From Fibrobacterota bacterium (GTDB taxonomy: Bacteria; Fibrobacterota; Fibrobacteria; UBA11236), in NCBI GenBank assembly GCA_019509785.1, contig JAEKLQ010000059.1, forward strand, positions 1 to 64,000: a stretch of 64,000 nt of DNA, given 5' to 3'. The notes under the pieces are model-generated. The model was not told the origin of the DNA. It made no database searches and saw only the letters and a program-made list of their open reading frames with translations. The position numbers and the translations under genes were made by a program. Below, in pieces: positions 41,495-50,168 of this stretch; within the stretch, counting starts at the first letter, position 1; every line of letters starts with the position of its first letter.

Positions 41495-44062
41495 CTAGCG
41501 TCCCTTCTTCCTGTCCTGGTGTACCGCGGAGTTGCGCAGTTGCCCTTCCATCACCCCGTACTTCTCCGCCACGCCCAGGCGGGCGAAAACGCCGCCCGCA
41601 TCGGCCGCGCCATCGATCAGGGCCGCATAGGCCTCCACCTTGGCCCGCAGGGCGTCCGCATCCTCGTATAAGGCCTCGACGCGGAAACGGCGTACGCCTT
41701 TGGCCAAAAGGCCGGGCACCAGCTTGGCCGCGCTTTGCGGCCGACCATTAAACATGGTGTTACGGCATTCCTGATCGGCCTTCAGGGGGTGGGTGGCGCC
41801 GGTATGATCGCGGAGCTCGACGCGATGGCTTTCGCAGGGCTTTCCGCAATCCCTGAAGCTGGAACCCTGGCTCAGGAAGGCGGCGAAGACGCAATGCTCC
41901 ATGTGGAAGCTGGGCAAGTACTGGTGTACCGTGATTTCCAACCGCCGCGGCGCGGCCGGATCGTCGGCCGCCAAAGCGTCGATGAGGTCGGTCAATTGCC
42001 ATTGGTTCAGATCGTAAGAGGGGCAAAAGGTGGAAAGTCCCTTGCCCAGCAGCCAGGCGGCGGAAAGCGAATTGCTGGCGTTCAGGCTGAAATCGCCCGC
42101 CAAGTGGAGGCCCTTGCCCGCCAGCCAATGCAAGGCGCCCAGGTTGCGGACCAGGACCGCGTCCGGCGCCAGGGCCTCGATGACCTTCAGGTTATGATGC
42201 TCCGCGGGCTTGAGGATGCGGGTGGTCGCGATGCCGGCCCGGAATCCCAGCTCCCTCACGCGGGCGAGCGATGGTTTGTAATCCTTCCCGTGCTCGAAAT
42301 CGAGGTAGACCGTATCCACCGGCATTCCGCGCAATGCTTCCAGGCTGGCCGGCTCCCGGATCAGCAAATTCAGGCGCGGACGTTCCGCGTCGGCCAAAGG
42401 GGGCGCGCGCCGCAATCCTTCCAGGGCCTCGCATTCCATCCAGGTCACGGCCTCCGCGGCATCGCGCAGTACGCGCGCGGGCCGCTGGGCGCGGCGCGCC
42501 TGCAAATCCGCCACGGCGGCCTGGCGCGCCTTGCGCAACTCCTTATCCGGCAGGAACAGGCCCTCGGGAAGGTCATAGGCGAAGTTTTGCAGGCGGAAGC
42601 CCGAGCCCGAGAGCGCCGCGGCCTCGACGGAGGCCTTCTCCCGGGTTAGCGCGGCGGCGGCGGAACGGGCGGGGGAGAGGAGGGCTTCCGAACGGCCGAT
42701 CCCGGCATGGCCCAGGGAATCGCCGGCGGTGAAAGCCAAGGCTTCCCCGGGGCGGCCTTGGACGCCCATCGAAATCGGAACGGTCTTCCATCGGGATTTA
42801 TCGGAATAGCTTTGGCGCAGGGCCTTTTCCAGCGAGGGCGAATCGTTGAGCCAGCAAGGGGCGCCGACGGGGATCTCCCCGACGGGGAAATCGTTGGCGA
42901 AGCCCACGTCGACGGCCTCGGCGCCGGCGGACCGGCATGGGGTAACCGAGAAGATACGCCCGCCCCAGGTTCGCCCTTCCTTCCCGGAAGGATCGGCGAA
43001 GAACAGGCCGTCGCCTGGCTGCAAAGGATGGGCGGCAGGGAGGCGCAGGCTGCTCTGGCCCCGGCCCAATACGGTCCCGATTTCCAGGCCGCGATGCGCG
43101 CCATAGCGACCGTCCACCAGGCGTTGATGATCGACTCCGCCCAGCCAACCGCTGAAGAACCCGCGGGAATAGGTGACTTGCAGGGCGGCGATCTCATCCG
43201 GCGTCGGTGCCTCGGCGCCTGGCCCATCAGCACTTGATCCATCCAACCCCGACAATTGAGTCGCGGCGATAGCGCGGCGGTAGGCGGAGGCCGTGGCGGC
43301 CACGTACTGCGGGGTCTTGAGGCGGCCTTCGATTTTGAAGGAGTCGATCCCCAGCTCCGTCAGGGCTGTTACCTCGTCCAGGCCGCACAAGTCCTTGGGT
43401 GAGACCAGGTATTTGCGGTCGCCGAGATCCCGCTTTTCCCCGTCGACGAGGAGATCGTATTCCATGCGGCAGGATTGGGCGCATTGGCCGCGATTGGCCG
43501 ATCGGCCTCCGAAGCCTTCGCTGGTCAGGCATTGCCCCGAGTACGCGACGCAGAGCGCGCCGTGCACGAAAACTTCCAGCTCCTTGTCCGTCGCCGCGCG
43601 GATGAGCCCCATCTCCTTAACGGATACTTCGCGGCCCAACACGTAGCGCGCCAATCCCAGGTCGGCCGTGAGCGCGATGGCCTCCGAGCTGGTTACCGTC
43701 ATCTGGGTGGAGGCGTGCAGGGCTTGTTCCGGGCAGAGATGGCGCAGCAGCCGCGCCAAGCCGATATCCTGCACGATGAAGGCGTCGGCGCCGGCCTGGA
43801 GGGCGCGCGGCAGGGCTTCCAGCAAATCGCGCAATTCCTTCTCGAACAGCAGGATGTTGAGGGCCAGGAAAACCTTAACCTGATGGGCATGGCAAAAGGC
43901 GATCAAGGCGTCCAATTCGTCCCAAGAGTGATCGACGGTCCGGCCGCGGGCATTGAAACCCGGGAAGCCCACGTACACGGCATCGGCGCCGTTGTGGACG
44001 GCGGCCCGGCACATTTCCATGTCCCCCACGGGGGAGAGGATTTCGGGGGTCTTTGCGGGCAT
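41495..44062 (-). CDS. Long U32-family protein (RlhA/YdcP-like)
   Basis: An 855-residue U32 peptidase-family protein. The N-terminal barrel has PEILSPVGDMEMCRAAVHNGADAVYVGFPGFNAR and VKVFLALNILLFEKEL. The characteristic region ELEVFVHGALCVAYSGQC then GGRSANRGQCAQSCR carries the cysteines that bind an Fe-S cluster in family members studied. A central domain and a second TIM-like part with a terminal Cys region (HCVFAAFL, CGKPC, CRNTMFN) make it longer than E. coli RlhA (about 650). RlhA hydroxylates a 23S rRNA cytidine using prephenate; that role is possible but unproved. ATG 44062 lies 9 bases after a TATATT. A longer frame to 44239 adds only unrelated residues. Confidence 0.85.
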   Translation of the reverse strand: MPAKTPEILSPVGDMEMCRAAVHNGADAVYVGFPGFNARGRTVDHSWDELDALIAFCHAHQVKVFLALNILLFEKELRDLLEALPRALQAGADAFIVQDIGLARLLRHLCPEQALHASTQMTVTSSEAIALTADLGLARYVLGREVSVKEMGLIRAATDKELEVFVHGALCVAYSGQCLTSEGFGGRSANRGQCAQSCRMEYDLLVDGEKRDLGDRKYLVSPKDLCGLDEVTALTELGIDSFKIEGRLKTPQYVAATASAYRRAIAATQLSGLDGSSADGPGAEAPTPDEIAALQVTYSRGFFSGWLGGVDHQRLVDGRYGAHRGLEIGTVLGRGQSSLRLPAAHPLQPGDGLFFADPSGKEGRTWGGRIFSVTPCRSAGAEAVDVGFANDFPVGEIPVGAPCWLNDSPSLEKALRQSYSDKSRWKTVPISMGVQGRPGEALAFTAGDSLGHAGIGRSEALLSPARSAAAALTREKASVEAAALSGSGFRLQNFAYDLPEGLFLPDKELRKARQAAVADLQARRAQRPARVLRDAAEAVTWMECEALEGLRRAPPLADAERPRLNLLIREPASLEALRGMPVDTVYLDFEHGKDYKPSLARVRELGFRAGIATTRILKPAEHHNLKVIEALAPDAVLVRNLGALHWLAGKGLHLAGDFSLNASNSLSAAWLLGKGLSTFCPSYDLNQWQLTDLIDALAADDPAAPRRLEITVHQYLPSFHMEHCVFAAFLSQGSSFRDCGKPCESHRVELRDHTGATHPLKADQECRNTMFNGRPQSAAKLVPGLLAKGVRRFRVEALYEDADALRAKVEAYAALIDGAADAGGVFARLGVAEKYGVMEGQLRNSAVHQDRKKGR

Positions 44063-44221
44063 GGGATAGGGAATATAGGAACCCCGTAGCCCCGTTCTGT
44101 ACGGGAGGGCCCTCTCCGCCAGGTGCGCCCGATCCAGTCGCGAAAGCCCCCCTTCCCGAAAGACCGGAAATCGCGGTAGAATGGGAGCGAGGGCCCTAAG
44201 GAAAGGGCGAAGGGGGGTAGC

Positions 44222-44731
44222 ATGGGCATTACCATCCATTATCGGGGAAAGCTGGGCCCCAAGGTGCGCGCCAAGGAGGCGTACATTTTGGCCAGCCTCA
44301 TCAGCAAGGAAAAGGGTTGGGAGTGCTCGGGATTGGCGGAGACGGATGGTCCCGCATTATTGGCGCATCCCGACGGGGAAAGCCCCTACGACGGAAAGTT
44401 GGCCACTTTCGCCATCAACCCCCATGAGCATTGCGAGCCTCTCACTTTCCAAATCACCGCGGAAGGGTACTTCAAGAATTGGTGCAAGACGCAGTTCGCG
44501 CCCCTGGAGATCCATAAAGGCATCGTGGACTTTTTCAACCAGCTTAGGATCAAGTTCGGGGAGCTGGTGATACAGGACGAAGGCGGGTATTGGGAAACCC
44601 GCGATGAGAAGGCGCTCGAGGAGCGCATCATCAAATGCTTCCTGGAGATGCAGAAAACGAAAGACGAAGATCCGGAGTACTACGGGCCGGTCAAGAGCGA
44701 AGACGGCCGCATCACCGATTTGGTCAAATAG
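44222..44731 (+). CDS. Uncharacterised cytosolic protein
   Basis: A 169-residue soluble protein without a recognised family: MGITIHYRGKLGPKVRAKEAYILASLISKEKGWEC, LLAHPDGESPYDGKLATFAINPHEHCEPLTFQI, then YFKNWCKTQFAPLEIHKGIVDFFNQLRIKFGELVIQDEGGYWETRD. It reads as a compact alpha/beta domain and looks like a conserved family rather than an accidental frame. The upstream region has TAGAAT (about 44172) and an AAGGGGGGTAGC ribosome site just before the ATG. It is divergent from the U32 gene and convergent with the TPR gene. Confidence 0.65.
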   Translation: MGITIHYRGKLGPKVRAKEAYILASLISKEKGWECSGLAETDGPALLAHPDGESPYDGKLATFAINPHEHCEPLTFQITAEGYFKNWCKTQFAPLEIHKGIVDFFNQLRIKFGELVIQDEGGYWETRDEKALEERIIKCFLEMQKTKDEDPEYYGPVKSEDGRITDLVK

Positions 44732-44772
44732 GTTCCGAAGTCAATCACGACGGAAATCACGGAAGCGGCAGC

Positions 44773-47496
44773 TCAGCGATAAGCGGCGGGTACCCGCTTG
44801 GCGTCCCCTCCCGTGCGGATGTACTCGGCGAATAGGCGGCGGGCCTCCGGCACCGTTCCCGCCCGCGCCGACAAGGTCCCAAGGAAAAAATAAGGCGCCG
44901 ATTCTTCCGGGCAACGGGCGGTCGCCTTACGGCTCAGATCGCCGGCCAGGTCATCGTGGCCGGCCCGCAAATGGGCCTTGGCGGCCACCACCATGAAATC
45001 GCACGAAGCCGGATGCGCGTCCAAGCCGGCCTGGGCCAGCGCGACGGCCTCCGCCTCGCGATGCCCCGCGATCAAGCCGTCCACGGCGGCCATCAGGCCC
45101 AAGGGTTCGCTGGGATCGAGTTTACGGGCCTTGGCGGCCCATTCCTCCGCCTCCTGGTTCTTGTCCAGCTTGAGGAGCACCAGGGCCAGGTGGGCGGCGG
45201 CTTCGGCGCCGGGCGCGGCCTGGAAGGAACGGCGCAGGTTCTCTTCGGCCGCCTCGGGTTTCTCCTCCCGGGCGAAGGCCTGGCCTTGGCCCAACAAGCC
45301 CTTGGCCCGCCAAGAGGGCTTTTCGGAATCCATCAGTTCCTTGAAATAGAAGTGGGCCTCGCCGCTCCGGCCTTGCTTAAGGAGGCAAAGGCCCTGCAGG
45401 TACTTGGCCTCCGGGTAATCCGCGCGGTACTGTAACGCGGAGGTTAACCTTTTCCCTGCGGCGGCGTAGTCGCGGGCCGCGTATTCGGCCCGGCCCAGCA
45501 GGTAATGGGCTTCGGCGTCGGTTTCTTGCCCGGACGGGGGCGGATCCAGTAGTCCTTTCGCCTTGTCGGGCTGGTCCAAGGCCAGGTAGGCTTCCGCCCA
45601 GGCCTTGCGCACCCCGAAATCGCCGGCATAGGGCGAACCGTCCACGGCGGAAACGGCCCGGTCGGCCCTTTTGGAGGCCGTGAGCGCCCGGGCATAGGCC
45701 GCGAGATTGGCCGCCGAAGGCTTACCCGCGTAGAGTTTCCCGAGCTCGGTGACCGCCGCCCCCGCGCGACCCTGCGCCAAAAGGCAATTGCCGACGATGG
45801 CCAGGCCGTCCACGCCCAGGCGGGCGCGCACCGGTTGCAATGCCTTCATGGCCGCGTCGCATTCTTCGCGGGCGAAATAAGCGGCGCCCACCGCCTCCGC
45901 GAACTCCACCCGCTTGGGGGCCAGGCGGGAAGCCTGCTGGAAATGTTCCAGCGCCACGCCGTCCTGCTCGCGCTTGAGCGCCATTTCGCCGAGCCAATAG
46001 TGGGCTTCCGCTTCGCGCGGGCGGACCTTGAGCAAGGAATCCAGCAGGGCCTCGACCGGTTTCCAGGTGCCGCGGGCCAAGGAGAGCCTCGCCAAAAGCA
46101 TCAGGTCGCCGCGTCCTTCCGCCGATCCCCCTTCCAATCCGAGCGCCCGCCAGAGCGCCTTCTCCGCGTCCTCGCCGCGTCCGCTACGCCAGGCCATCCG
46201 GGCGGTGGCGCGGAATCCGCGCGCCTGCCATTCCGGCGATTCCACGCGGGAGAGGGAATCGTACCAGCGGGTAGCTCCCGACGTGTCCCCGGCCGCCAGC
46301 GAGGCTCCGGCGCGCGCGGCCGTTACGCGCGCGTCATCCGGCCGCAGGGCGGCCACCTGTTCCAGATCGCCCAACGCTTCGTGCGCCTTGCCGGCTTCGG
46401 CTTTCCGGATGGCCAAGTGGTAGAGCGCCACGGGATTGGGCGCGCGCCCCTCGGCCGCTTCCATCAAAACCTTCCACAGGGCCTCGCCATCCCATGCGGG
46501 CGGCGGGGGCGGCGGCGTCTTGGTCCTGGGCTTGCGGGGCGGATCGATGGACAAAGCGATGCGGCGGGCGGCCTCCGGCCCGATCAGTTCCTTGACCTTG
46601 GCGAGAAAGGCCTTCTTCTTGGGCTTGGGCGCGGGGGTCGAGAACGTTTCCTCCAGTATCGCGAGCGCGATGGACTTGGGCAGGGAACGCTTGGCCAACT
46701 CGGAAACCTCATCCCGCTTGGAAGGTTTGGCGAGCATGCGATAGGCCAAGAGGGCTTCGGCTTCCGTGGAATCCGCATCGGCTTTGAGCCAGGGCTTCAG
46801 CGAGGCCGGCGCCGGCAAGCCCGCGGCGCGCAGGACCGAATCATAAGCATGGGCCAGGTAAACGCGCGCGGCGGTCGGGCGCTGCTGCCGCTCCACGTCG
46901 GCCCAAAGCAAGGACGCCCACAGCGAACGGTAGGCGAGGGTGGTATCTTCGGCGTCAAAGAAGCGTCCGAAGCTGGCATCCCGGACGGCGGAATCACGGT
47001 AACACGCGGGTGACCCCAGGGAAGCCAGCATGCCTTCGGCCAACATAGGGTAGTAGGCGGGAGCCGGGGTTTTGGCCCGGGCTTTGGCTTTGGGGCGCGA
47101 GGCGGCCGTTCCCTGTACCGGTACGCCGCCCCGCATCGGGATGCGATCCAAAACGAAGTCCCGCGAGAGCGTATCGCCTTCGCCGATTACGATGGAACGG
47201 ACCAGCAGCTTGGGCAGGTAACCGGAGCGAGAGACCGCGAGCGTATAGGCTCCGGGTTGCAGGCCCGGGAAGGCATAGGAGCCGTTCCGGCCCGCGGCTT
47301 TGGCCGCGCGTTTCTTCCCGTCCGATCCGTACAGGACCAGGCGGGCGGAGGCCACGCCTTTGCCGGCCGGGGCGGCGGCCAAGGAAGCGCGCTCTAGGAT
47401 ATGGCCGCGCAATGTCTCGGCATGCGCCGGCAGAATCGCGAGCGCGCTCAGGCAGGCGCCCAGGAGCGGGCCATAGATACGGGAATCGACGCGCAT
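44773..47496 (-). CDS. Exported TPR protein with N-terminal carboxypeptidase-regulatory-like domain
   Basis: A 907-residue exported protein. The signal peptide (ending ILPAHA) is followed by a CarboxypepD_reg-like beta-sandwich (residues about 28-115: ASARLVLYGSDGKKRAAKAAGRNGSYAFPGLQPGAYTLAV). A linker rich in Arg/Lys/Ala/Pro precedes a long alpha-helical array of TPR repeats (from about 180 onward: AHYWLGEMALKREQDGVALEHF, AEAHYLLGRAEYAARDYAAAGKRL, AAHLALVLLKLDKNQEAEEWA). It most likely scaffolds a complex in the periplasm or at the outer membrane. AGAGGGG precedes the ATG. It lies downstream of the DUF4062 gene on the same strand, 95 bases away. Confidence 0.8.
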   Translation of the reverse strand: MRVDSRIYGPLLGACLSALAILPAHAETLRGHILERASLAAAPAGKGVASARLVLYGSDGKKRAAKAAGRNGSYAFPGLQPGAYTLAVSRSGYLPKLLVRSIVIGEGDTLSRDFVLDRIPMRGGVPVQGTAASRPKAKARAKTPAPAYYPMLAEGMLASLGSPACYRDSAVRDASFGRFFDAEDTTLAYRSLWASLLWADVERQQRPTAARVYLAHAYDSVLRAAGLPAPASLKPWLKADADSTEAEALLAYRMLAKPSKRDEVSELAKRSLPKSIALAILEETFSTPAPKPKKKAFLAKVKELIGPEAARRIALSIDPPRKPRTKTPPPPPPAWDGEALWKVLMEAAEGRAPNPVALYHLAIRKAEAGKAHEALGDLEQVAALRPDDARVTAARAGASLAAGDTSGATRWYDSLSRVESPEWQARGFRATARMAWRSGRGEDAEKALWRALGLEGGSAEGRGDLMLLARLSLARGTWKPVEALLDSLLKVRPREAEAHYWLGEMALKREQDGVALEHFQQASRLAPKRVEFAEAVGAAYFAREECDAAMKALQPVRARLGVDGLAIVGNCLLAQGRAGAAVTELGKLYAGKPSAANLAAYARALTASKRADRAVSAVDGSPYAGDFGVRKAWAEAYLALDQPDKAKGLLDPPPSGQETDAEAHYLLGRAEYAARDYAAAGKRLTSALQYRADYPEAKYLQGLCLLKQGRSGEAHFYFKELMDSEKPSWRAKGLLGQGQAFAREEKPEAAEENLRRSFQAAPGAEAAAHLALVLLKLDKNQEAEEWAAKARKLDPSEPLGLMAAVDGLIAGHREAEAVALAQAGLDAHPASCDFMVVAAKAHLRAGHDDLAGDLSRKATARCPEESAPYFFLGTLSARAGTVPEARRLFAEYIRTGGDAKRVPAAYR

Positions 47497-47591
47497 GGCA
47501 AACCCCTCTGCCCCGGCAGTGATTGGATCCGTTGAATGGGTACGCGGCCTAGACCGGCCCGGTCGTTATCTTCCCCGGCGGCCCGGCGCAG

Positions 47592-48914
47592 TCAGTTCCG
47601 CTTCAGGTCGGCGAGGATCTTTTCGGCTTCCGGATCTTTCTGATCGGCCGCCTTCAGGAACCATTTGAAAGCGGCCGTCTCGTCCTTGGGGACGCCTTTT
47701 CCGGTCTTATACATCTGCCCCAGGGCGACCTGGGCGCGGGGATGGCCTTGCTCCGCGGCGGATTGGATCCAATGGGCGGCGGCGTAGGAACTTTTCTTGG
47801 TGCCTTTGCCCCAGCGATACATCATCCCGACCTTGTATTGCGCTTCGGCCATGCCCTGGTCGGCCGCCCGCTTGTACCACTTAAGGGCGATGGAATCGTT
47901 GCGATGCACGTCTTTCCCGTTCTCGTACATCTCTCCGGCCTTATACTGATCCGCCGCCGAGCCTTGGGTGGCCTTGCGCAGGAAGGCTTTGGTGGGGTCC
48001 TCGTCATCGGTAACCGCCACGATACCCGAAGGCTTGGGCGGGGCCTCCGGTTTCGGCGCCGCGGCCATGGCGCCTACGGGAGCTTCGGCAGAAGGCTGTG
48101 CCGCAAGGGCTTGCGAAGATTGGCCTTCGGCGTTCTCGGCGCGATAGGGGACGGACCTCAGGATGGGAGTGCCTTTGAGTTTGACCGCGGCAAGGGCCAA
48201 GAGCGCCAGTCCCACCGCGCCGAAGGAGAGGACCCGCGGCAAACGTCCGCCGCTCCGGTTGCGGCGGCGGAAGGGGGTGGCCAGGGCCTTTTGCAGGATA
48301 GGAATGGTGGTCGTCGCGCTCGCGCGACCGTCCGGGGTTTGGGATTGCGGCAGCAGGGAAACGCCCATGGGTATCTTGCGCGTTTCCGAGGCCTTCGCCT
48401 TGAACTTCACGGTCTTGGGCCCGGACTTGGGCTTGAGGCCGGAGTCCTGCGCCAACCGCCACAAATCATGGGTGACCATGGAGACGAGGGAGTAGATGTC
48501 GTCGAATACCTTGGCCCCGTGGGTGGCTTCGATCTTGTCCCGGAAGGCTTTCAGTTGCGCGGCGCGGGCGGGATCCCTTTCGAAATGGGCCGGGTGCATT
48601 CCCGAATCGGGATCGCGGAGGTAGACAAGTATCCTTTTCCCGGAAGCGACACCTTCGGCGTATTCAGCTTCCGCATGCGGCGTATCCAGCCCCGGGGCGA
48701 TGACGCCATGCAGATGGCCCATGATCAGGATCAGGACGTCGCTGCGGCTGATTTCATCCTTGGCGACATCCAGGGACTGGATGGAACGCGGACAATAAAA
48801 GGTTAACGACGCGAACTGATCGGTGAGGCCTTCGAGGCCGTCGAGTACGGCGTTCCTCTCGCTCACCAAATCGCGATACGTGCTGCAGACGAATACGTGG
48901 AGGGACTTATCCAT
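47592..48914 (-). CDS. DUF4062 domain - transmembrane helix - Sel1 repeats
   Basis: A 440-residue protein with an unusual combination. Residues 1-110 form a DUF4062 domain: KSLHVFVCSTYRDLVSERNAVLDGLE, AKDEISRSDVLILIMGHLHGVIA and HAEAEYAEGVASGKRILVYLRD. DUF4062 is found at the N-terminus of predicted signalling and conflict proteins. A basic linker precedes one transmembrane helix (RVLSFGAVGLALLALAAVKL, about 230-250). An Ala/Pro linker follows, then about four Sel1 repeats (DQYKAGEMYENGKDVHRNDSIALKWYKRAADQG and successors). This suggests a cytosolic DUF4062 domain connected to periplasmic Sel1 repeats. AGGGGATCCC precedes the ATG. Function unknown. Confidence 0.8.
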   Translation of the reverse strand: MDKSLHVFVCSTYRDLVSERNAVLDGLEGLTDQFASLTFYCPRSIQSLDVAKDEISRSDVLILIMGHLHGVIAPGLDTPHAEAEYAEGVASGKRILVYLRDPDSGMHPAHFERDPARAAQLKAFRDKIEATHGAKVFDDIYSLVSMVTHDLWRLAQDSGLKPKSGPKTVKFKAKASETRKIPMGVSLLPQSQTPDGRASATTTIPILQKALATPFRRRNRSGGRLPRVLSFGAVGLALLALAAVKLKGTPILRSVPYRAENAEGQSSQALAAQPSAEAPVGAMAAAPKPEAPPKPSGIVAVTDDEDPTKAFLRKATQGSAADQYKAGEMYENGKDVHRNDSIALKWYKRAADQGMAEAQYKVGMMYRWGKGTKKSSYAAAHWIQSAAEQGHPRAQVALGQMYKTGKGVPKDETAAFKWFLKAADQKDPEAEKILADLKRN

Positions 48915-49280
48915 GGGATCCCCTGATTTTCCGTGAAGTCCCGCTAGTGGCAGGACGCCGATGCGTGGGAAGGATGCCGGCGCCGGCCCGCGCCGTCCCG
49001 AGGGATCGGGGCGGGAGGGATGAAACCGTTCCTTGTTGGAACACTTCGAAATCTACTTCCGGCCCCGAGCGAGGTCAATCGGGAAAAATCCTCCCGCATG
49101 CCTTCGACGGCTTGTCCCGGCCGGTAACCCAATCTATGAAATGGTCCCGCGCCGGCCCACAGCCACGCCCAGCCCGCGGCCGGGGTCGCCATGGGGCGCC
49201 GCGCGTCCAAGGCTGAGTCGCGGGGGTCCGGGGTAACGGAGGTGAGACCCCGGTAGGACCCAAAAAACCCATGGACCCGA
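48915..49280. other. Non-coding stretch of 366 bases
   Basis: No supported gene; the open frames present are Arg/Pro-rich, as expected from random GC-rich sequence. A hairpin around 49230-49265 (GGGTCCGGGGT with ACCCCGG...GGACCC) and a CCCG/CGGG hairpin over the stop of the lipoprotein gene with a following T-run on the minus strand (near 49268-49273) may end transcription of the polysaccharide operon. The promoter of the DUF4062 gene should also lie here. Confidence 0.5.
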
Positions 49281-50168
49281 TCAGCGGGAAAGGCCCATGG
49301 CCTCCAGGTTGGAGCGGGCCGGGGACAGGGAGTCCGCGGCATAGGCTTCTTGGAAGTCCCGCTGGGCCGCGTCCCGGTCGCCAAGGCGTAAGGAACAAAG
49401 GCCGCGATTGCCGATCGCCTCGGGGAAGCCCGGCAAGGCCTCGGCAACGAGTTGGTATTCCCCTGCGGCGAGCGCCCATTCCGCCCGGGCCCGGCGCGCA
49501 TTGGCCATATTGAAAAGCAAGGCCGATAAAGCCTGTTCCGGTCGCGCTTCGGCCAAGGAATACCAGGGCCTTTTGGCCAGGGCGAACGTCTCCCGGTAGA
49601 AGGAATCGCTGCGGGCGATCCCGCGCCGCAAGGTCTCCACGTAGAAGCTTTCCCCCGCGCTTCCCCGCAAGCGCAGGGCTATGTGCCCGGGCAGGAAAAT
49701 GGGGAAGAGGGGCAAATCCAGCGACCTGCCGACAGCCAGGTACAGGAGAACCAGGGCGACGCAAGAGCCACGGCGATGCGCCAGGGCCAGGCTGGGCACG
49801 GAGGCCGCCAAGGTGGTGTCGGCATCGAGGGCCGCCAGTCCCAGGGAATCGAAGAAGAAGGCATTGAGCCTAGCCACGCGATCCCGGTCGGTCGCCGCGG
49901 AGGCCAGCATGGGCCTGAGGCGGGTACAGTAGACGTACAGGCTTTCGGCCATGACGGGACGCGATGCGGGCATGGCACCGGGTTCGAGTTCGGCGACTTC
50001 GCGTTGGGCCAAGGCATCGAGGGCGACAAGCTGATCCTGGAAATCCGAGGGATGCTTGCGCAGGATGGCGGCCGCCTGGGAGGCCGGGTCCGGCTTTTCC
50101 AGGTGGCATGCGACCAGGGCGAAGGCCAGGCCGGCGACGCCGAGGGACGTCCGCGGAAGTCGATTCAC
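49281..50168 (-). CDS. Lipoprotein with SirB1/transglutaminase-like core and TPR tail
   Basis: A 295-residue predicted lipoprotein (lipobox LVAC, Cys21). Residues about 50-200 resemble the SirB1-type transglutaminase-like fold: HRRGSCVALVLLYLAVGRSLDLPLFPIFLPGHIALRL supplies the Cys136 and His162 of the Cys-His pair. The end (about 215-295) contains TPR-like helices (FNMANARRARAEWALAAGEYQLVAEALPGFPEAIGNRGLCSLRLGD). It may be a peptidase, an amidase or an inactive binding domain. I chose GTG 50168 because GTGA overlaps the stop of the AlgX-like gene and gives a proper signal peptide; the longer frame to 50222 lies inside that gene. Confidence 0.72.
   Translation of the reverse strand: MNRLPRTSLGVAGLAFALVACHLEKPDPASQAAAILRKHPSDFQDQLVALDALAQREVAELEPGAMPASRPVMAESLYVYCTRLRPMLASAATDRDRVARLNAFFFDSLGLAALDADTTLAASVPSLALAHRRGSCVALVLLYLAVGRSLDLPLFPIFLPGHIALRLRGSAGESFYVETLRRGIARSDSFYRETFALAKRPWYSLAEARPEQALSALLFNMANARRARAEWALAAGEYQLVAEALPGFPEAIGNRGLCSLRLGDRDAAQRDFQEAYAADSLSPARSNLEAMGLSR

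Noticed and set aside
48947-49236. Short open frames in the 48915-49280 gap
   Set aside because: Arg/Pro/Gly-rich translations without start signals; typical of random GC-rich DNA.
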